DNA of 16,838 nt from Gammaproteobacteria bacterium (GTDB lineage Bacteria; Pseudomonadota; Gammaproteobacteria; DSM-16500): NCBI GenBank assembly GCA_013287235.1, contig JABDEF010000003.1, positions 32,169 to 49,006 on the forward strand. The letters run 5' to 3'. A model generated the notes under the pieces. It had not been told where the DNA came from, did not search any database, and saw only the letters and a program-made list of their open reading frames with translations. Of the stretch, positions 16,019 through 16,838 are shown piece after piece; position 1 is the stretch's first letter, and each line of letters begins with the position of its first letter. The position numbers and the translations under genes were made by a program.

Positions 16019-16837
16019 TTATGGGCCTTTTACTTTTAAGGCCTGTTCCTCTTCAGCTTTTGCTTTAGCTTCCTCGGTAAATTTTCTTACAACACTAAGA
16101 CTTCCACCCAATACACCAGTGGAGAAAAAAGTCAACGCATTGCATTTTGCTAGTCTTTTAACAGTATAGTCTTTGCATAATATGTTAAATGCTTCTCGAA
16201 ATGAAACATTTCTTGATCGTTCAATGCCAATCGTCAAAGATACCAATGTATTAAAGGGAGATAGCGCCGCCATGGTAAGCATGCCAGCAGCGCCAGCTTG
16301 CATTTCAGGTGTGCCGGGCATCTGAGGCTCAATTATTTTTTCTATACCTACCCAAGTGGGGTACATAAATGTATCTTTAAATATGGTACTCAATGATCCT
16401 CTTCTAAAAAACGCGCCGATAGGTAGTTTAGAAATATTTTCACGTATTTCTTGTTTGGTTTTTTTCTGAGACCTTTGAAAATTTATTTGATCTGTAAGAA
16501 AAGAGAGGGGGGTAATAGCAGCTCTTGACGAAGTTGCTGCAAAAGCGTTTGACACGAACTCTTGACGCTCAGACGGTTTTTTAGATGCATCTTCAGAAAA
16601 AGCAGTTTGAATCATTTCTAAATATACCGGCTTAGTAATTTCAAGTGTGAGTAAGTAGGCGGTTCCTTTAAGAAAGTGGGGTGTAAAACCTAAAAATGGA
16701 TGTTTTGAAAATGCCGACTTAAATGCCTCTCCCCCTGTAATAGTAGGATGTAAAGAAAATTGATCAACAAATTTGTTGGGGGCAAATGTGACACAATTTA
16801 CAAATCCACTTTCAACCATTGCTTTTACCAGATTTGG
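16019..16837 (-). CDS. Mitochondrial-carrier-like (SLC25) protein, 5' end outside window
   Basis: A frame open to the window edge; the first visible ATG is at 16819 but six further codons precede it, so the start is probably outside. Counting from that Met (266 residues), three similar units appear. Each has a proline in an odd helix (P14 in TFAPNKFVDQF, P104 in TPLSFLTDQINFQ, P188 in SPFNTLVSL). Each is followed after 30-35 residues by a carrier-type even helix: GFTPHFLKGTAYLLTLE (44-60), FFRRGSLSTIFKDTFMYP (137-154) and KRLAKCNALTFFSTGVLGG (221-239). Prolines 84-90 residues apart and the F-RRG/T-x-x-K-D pattern match mitochondrial carriers. The usual acidic residue two places after each proline is replaced (K16, S106, N190), so transport activity is uncertain. 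The tail TEEAKAKAEEEQALKVKGP is glutamate-rich like Dot/Icm signals. Legionella LncP is a precedent for a bacterial carrier effector. A bacterial membrane protein of another kind remains possible. Confidence 0.6.
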   Translation of the reverse strand, partial: PNLVKAMVESGFVNCVTFAPNKFVDQFSLHPTITGGEAFKSAFSKHPFLGFTPHFLKGTAYLLTLEITKPVYLEMIQTAFSEDASKKPSERQEFVSNAFAATSSRAAITPLSFLTDQINFQRSQKKTKQEIRENISKLPIGAFFRRGSLSTIFKDTFMYPTWVGIEKIIEPQMPGTPEMQAGAAGMLTMAALSPFNTLVSLTIGIERSRNVSFREAFNILCKDYTVKRLAKCNALTFFSTGVLGGSLSVVRKFTEEAKAKAEEEQALKVKGP

Positions 16838-16838
16838 A

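Overview
The window looks like the chromosome of an AT-rich gammaproteobacterium, most likely a host-associated member of the Legionellales (Legionella/Coxiella/Aquicella/Berkiella-like). The divergent pair pepA-holC-valS and lptF-lptG is a classic gammaproteobacterial arrangement. The rest has an amoeba-symbiont flavour: dispersed palindromic repeats, bacterial NHEJ, a leaderless phospholipase C-type phosphoesterase, a modular unknown protein and a probable mitochondrial-carrier-like protein. The taxonomic placement is inference; no rRNA or tRNA gene was seen.

Layout. 1-180: the 3' end of a PIN-domain (VapC-type) toxin, followed 21 bp later by ligD (202-2523), the ATP-dependent NHEJ ligase/polymerase/phosphoesterase. 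2524-2894: a gene-free interval between convergent genes holding three inverted repeats. 2895-4430 (-): an unrecognised 511-residue protein built from three kinds of duplicated module. 4650-5516 (-): ku, the NHEJ partner of ligD. 5563-10242 (-): the overlapping operon pepA-holC-valS. 10287-10370: a long near-perfect palindrome in the divergent intergenic region. 10394-12579 (+): lptF-lptG, the permease subunits of the LPS export ABC transporter. 12627-13157 (-): a small exported protein of unknown function. 13191-13391 (+): what looks like a decayed Phd/YefM antitoxin. It overlaps the 3' end of a CHASE3-like two-helix membrane sensor with no output domain (13353-13985, -). 14099-15943 (+): a type IV/MSHA-like prepilin tightly followed by a PF04185-type phosphoesterase that lacks a signal peptide, closed by a good intrinsic terminator. 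16019-window end (-): a partial protein with the three-fold architecture of mitochondrial carriers (SLC25) and a glutamate-rich C-terminus.

How they work together. ligD and ku form a complete two-component NHEJ repair system, but they are convergent and separated by the modular gene. lptF and lptG are coupled by a 4-bp overlap, as are holC and valS; pepA and holC overlap by 14 bp. The accessory right-hand end (pilin, phosphoesterase, carrier-like protein) is where host-interaction functions are most likely. The most interesting items are the carrier-like protein, the modular 511-residue protein, and a repeat copy that sits in frame inside the interdomain linker of LigD.
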